From Priapulus caudatus (lineage: Eukaryota > Priapulida > Priapulimorpha > Priapulimorphida > Priapulidae), in contig NW_014577129.1 in NCBI RefSeq assembly GCF_000485595.1, positions 132,327 through 168,472 on the forward strand: DNA of 36,146 bases, given 5' to 3'. The position numbers and the translations under genes are program-made. Shown one piece after another: positions 32,202-36,146 of the stretch. How positions within the stretch are numbered: the stretch's first letter is position 1; each line of letters starts with the position of its first letter. Under the pieces are notes generated by a model. It made no database searches, was not told the origin of the DNA, and saw only the letters and a program-made list of their open reading frames with translations.

Positions 32202-35200
32202 CTTGAAAGCAAAAGTCATTTTCGTAAATTTAAAACATACCCAGAACAAGAAACCCATTGGATAATCAGAGTGAATTAGTTTGTTGATAAATAATACCAT
32301 GACCATATTCCACATTAATAATTTAAATATAAATCATATATACCAGTTTTTGACAGATTTTCAATGTAGATATCTATCCTGATACAATTAATTGCAATCA
32401 AAGAAATCAAATGGTTAACAATCCAATCCAACCTTTTTATAAGCCACTTACAAGATTGTGTTTGTGAGTTCGGCAAAAAAGTTGTCCCCTGTACCTCTCA
32501 AACAGATTAATGTCAATAGTAACATTTATTCTTAGATGATATTGCTACACTGCATGCAGGCTCTACAAGCATGAAGGGAGTTCTAGGTCTCAGTGAGCTT
32601 AACATACACACAGACCAACGTGACACCTACCAAGCGATTGACAGTGTGTAACTCGAAACAATAAAAAAATCGCTAAATTTGATACAAAATGCATGAAGAG
32701 CCACGACTATTAACGGAGCTAAATTAAGTCCGTTGGCAATAAGGACTGCTACGCACCTCATGCAACTTTTCTAACCACTCCTCCTACTACCTCTCCCCTC
32801 ACTCTCCTACACCACTAGCATTAGTAGGATTTTGTCCGTTCTCACTAGCGAAAATTTTAACTTGCAGACAGTAGGAGTACTTAGTCGCCGCATCAGCGAC
32901 AAACGGTAGATGACTGAAGGAGAAAGAATTAATGCGCCTGCCGGGGCGTCCACGCGCGCCGCGACGGCAACCTGAGGAGGGCGGGCGCTCCTGTAAAAAC
33001 GAGAGAGCAGGTTATAAAGTTGGAATGCTCGAGTACCCTAGGGGCCACCGAAAGGCGGTAATGCGAAAGAAAGAACGAAGGATCCGGTGGAGAGGCAAAT
33101 GATAACAAATTAGGGTAAAAAGGGAAAGAGTAGTATTCATGGAATCCCAAGAGAGAGACCTGCGCGCAGTTGGGACAGCGGGTCCCCCCATCCTCCCTCC
33201 ACACTAACGTCTTCAACCCAATTCACCATCAGGTCCGCCGGGGTCGCTCTCCTCATTCACTACCACAACCTAACACACCTCTCTCCACATCTGAACAGGT
33301 AGTAGTGTTTGCCTATGTCTCACAACGTGCGATTTTGGCCTGCAGCATCAGTTACGATACACGAACGACTAAACATGAGCAAAAAAAGATATGATTGATG
33401 TAGGATGTGAAATATATCTCGAAACGTAGACATAGGACCGTAACAGTTTATAAACGGTGACAACTACAGGTTTCATTTAATAATATAAACGGATAAATAG
33501 CACAGTCAAAACATTGTACACGTACCGGTTAGAAGGTCTGCAATCAGTCTCCCCCCTTACGTTTCTACACAAACTCGCGCCTTTTTAAGCCCGTCAGCAT
33601 CCCCGCTCGCGACGTATTTTAAGCACTTATAATTAATTATGACGGCGGTAAATAGATACAATTAACCGTAGCGACTAAATATCCGATATATGGTACCAGG
33701 TAGTATTCGTTCACCACCTTTGACGGTTGCTGCCTAAATGATGGCCGTGTTGATAAAAACCCCCCCCCGCGTCGCCATTAAATCTGTTTGAAAGTTAATG
33801 TGATTTCGATACATATCTTAAAATAATATTATGTCCCACGCTAATTAATTAGACTAACTTACTCTGGGTCCATGCCGGCGGTCCCCTCTGAATCAATTTG
33901 ACATTACTAGTGGCCAAATTCCAATTTCAATATGTAGCAATTTTACAAATTTCCCAATTCTCTATCTCAACGCTAAAACAGTCGTAACTACAATTCGAGC
34001 TTAAACACATTTTGATCCCACCCCCGTCATCCCCTGGCCAATAAAGCGTAACTCCAGCAATGCCCTATTAAAATGATGTAACAGCAAGACAGCGTGCTAA
34101 AAGTTCTTTAGCTAGAAAATTCCTCCAGAATGCCTTTTATAAAGATAAGTTACATCAAACTCATTTTTAGTATCACCATTTTCAGATCGTAAACAAGTAT
34201 AGGTGCATCCATGATTCACGACTTCACTGTGATTTACACGAAACAGTAAACATGCATACATGTTATACACACGATATTGGCCCATCTAGGTTGATACACG
34301 AAGCAGTGAGAGTCCGTCCCAACACATGACGTTGAACTAACTAAAGGCTTCAGTGATCAAGATCGCTCTGCTGGTCTGATTGAGAAAATCTCTTATACGT
34401 TGGTCAGTCTCTTAGCCAACCTTTCGCTGATGGTAATTATCAAACTCATGGGTTCCCTGCGACCTTCACGTTTTGGCACAATACCTACAAATTCACTGTA
34501 CGGCCACTAGAAGGAAAATTGCAAAATATTATAAGAGAGAAAGTATTAAAAATACCAATAACAAACATATCATTGCATTGTGGGCTAACTATTTTTAAAT
34601 GCTAATGAAATGTTCACCATATCTTTTAACATTTCATCAAGTTCTGTATGATGTGTTAATGCCCACTTCGTGAGAAACTGCCAAGTCAGCATTATAAAAG
34701 CATATATAATGACGAGATGCTGATCTACCAAGAGGTAAGCTTCAGTGTAAGAACTAACATCAAGGAAAAAGCTAAAATATGGCCTTTACGACAGGTGTTA
34801 TTAATATAAGAGTGGGCAACTCTACACAGGTCTGACATGCAATTTAATTTAATGGTGTGGTTGGAATATAACATAAGAGACAACTGTTACTTGCCTCGAT
34901 TGTAAATAACTAGTGTAATAGGAACTACAACGTATTTTCATGAAAAATAGTGTTTAACAATATAACCACAATAGCTCAAGATAGAATCATGTCCAGTAAT
35001 GGAACATAAAATCCTATATCCTAGATCCCACGTCCTTTGGACATCAATCTCTATTTCCTTGAACCACACAAGATACAAAAATTTTTACTGCCGGTTAATA
35101 TTTCAAGTGTGTTAAGACTGTAAGTAGTTATGACCCATGTTCATACTGAGAATCTCGCTTAGTACTTGCCACTTCCATTAAGTATTACGTGAATGAGTAA

Positions 35201-36146
35201 CAGCAATATCCTCGTTCTCATCTCATAAGAAGTCATTGAGCAGCTCTGAAATGCATAATTGTTCAAAATAAACGCCGCCCCCACCACGCTCGCCCATTGA
35301 GCATCAATCTAACATTTCAAAGTCCTCTCACAACCCTTACAACGATATAACCTTTATCAGTTGTTTTCTTAGAAAGATTATAATTTTGATAGATAAATTC
35401 AATATCCAGACCAGCATAGGGACAAACTGTCTTCTTCCTTACTTGCCAGATACTGGTCCCATTACAAGGTGACATAAACAGTCCAGCAATAGTCATATAA
35501 GGCCAAATAATGGGTCACCTCAACAGATCATTGCATGCGACACTAACATCATTCTTAACAAGATAGTAATTAATATATTAGCCAAATGTCAGGTACAACA
35601 GTTTTCTGCAAACGAGCCAAGCTATTAGTTTTATATGATGTATATACAAGTTTATTATTTTATAAGGTCTAGACACAATAACAGACTCTCCACTTTTCAA
35701 TCTCAAGATAAACCGCCGATAGAATTCTAGTCCTCATCTACATTGGAAGTAAGACTGGGCGGCTGGATGCCTCAGCAAAAAATTTGTTTTTATATTGCCT
35801 GTGTAAAGAGATGCATTAAAAATCAAAGTATGTAAGCAGCAAGCGCAACGTATATTATGAGATGTATAACTAGCAAATGCGAACATAAACATAAACACGT
35901 CTTCTAGCTACGTACCACGTCACTTGCATCTATCCTATATTCTCGAAAAATCGCGATAGTGACAATCAACCTCAAAAACAGCTGGCGAGAACTTCCGGTT
36001 TAGTGTTTTAACAGAAGCGATACAGTTTCAACAATCACTAGATGTCATAATATGGTGCGTTCAACTTCATACAGTTTACACGTCAAGTCAAGTAAATCCG
36101 ATCCAGACTTCCGAATGCGGAAACGCTCGCCTCAATAAATATCCGA
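32202..36146. other. Right end, no gene recognised
   Basis: The first exons of DNAJC13 (start codon, HSWRGKYKR and WPYGD regions in vertebrates) should lie upstream, that is to the right, but I could not find them. The sequence is AT-rich with a GC-rich island at about 32936-33000 and a poly-C at 33762-33769. Reading frames here are short (95 codons or fewer) and resemble nothing known to me. Confidence 0.5.

Noticed and set aside
32929-33216. 95-codon minus-strand frame in a GC-rich patch
   Set aside because: No resemblance to DNAJC13 or another family I know and no supporting splice context. It might be part of a promoter region but nothing shows it.

Overview
The window comes from an animal nuclear genome, probably a marine invertebrate. 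Three conserved metazoan genes are split by GT-AG introns of roughly 60 to 500 bp, and the introns hold many small non-autonomous DNA transposons, microsatellites and minisatellites. I cannot name the species. There are no bacterial-style operons, rRNA, tRNA or CRISPR.

Three genes are recognised. (1) DNAJC13/RME-8, the giant endosomal J-domain protein, fills most of the window on the minus strand, from about 32.2 kb down to base 79. The visible exons run from the N-terminal PH-like region to the middle of the protein. Its J domain and C-terminal half lie beyond the left edge. (2) A complete UBE2V (Mms2/Uev1A-type) E2 variant lies on the plus strand at 21105-23160 in four exons. (3) NUDT21 (CFIm25/CPSF5) lies on the minus strand at 26604-27773 with a possible first exon near 28.0 kb. 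UBE2V and NUDT21 both sit inside one 9 kb DNAJC13 intron (19753 to 28822), tail to tail.

The left 16 kb is structurally abnormal. Bases 1 to about 4.6 kb (DNAJC13 exons, minus strand) recur in inverted orientation at about 5.3 to 10.9 kb (same exons, plus strand). The plus-strand copy then runs on through further downstream DNAJC13 exons (11.3, 11.7 and 13.5-13.8 kb) to a run of exactly 25 Ns at 14152-14176. The pivot of this palindrome is a foldback element with TIRs of about 200 bp (4623-5293). The same element, with the same left flank, recurs at 14289-14974. Removing about 9.7 kb (about 4565 to 14245) would leave one collinear minus-strand DNAJC13 gene. The plus-strand exon copies carry frequent one-base insertions and deletions, like unpolished long-read sequence. 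The simplest reading is a gap filled with raw long-read sequence that doubled back, though a real inverted duplication is not excluded. One arm also carries a 979 bp hAT-like insertion that the other lacks.

Right of 16.5 kb the DNAJC13 exons are clean and in phase until about 30.2 kb. A second noisy patch with frame breaks lies at about 30.3-32.2 kb. No gene is recognised from 32.3 kb to the right end. The most biologically interesting signals are repeated tandem duplications that copy splice sites of this one gene (17.7-19.9 kb), a 41 bp minisatellite whose every unit carries an exon end plus its splice donor (11.74-12.49 kb), the nested genes, and a dispersed repeat with a Helitron-like 3' terminus.
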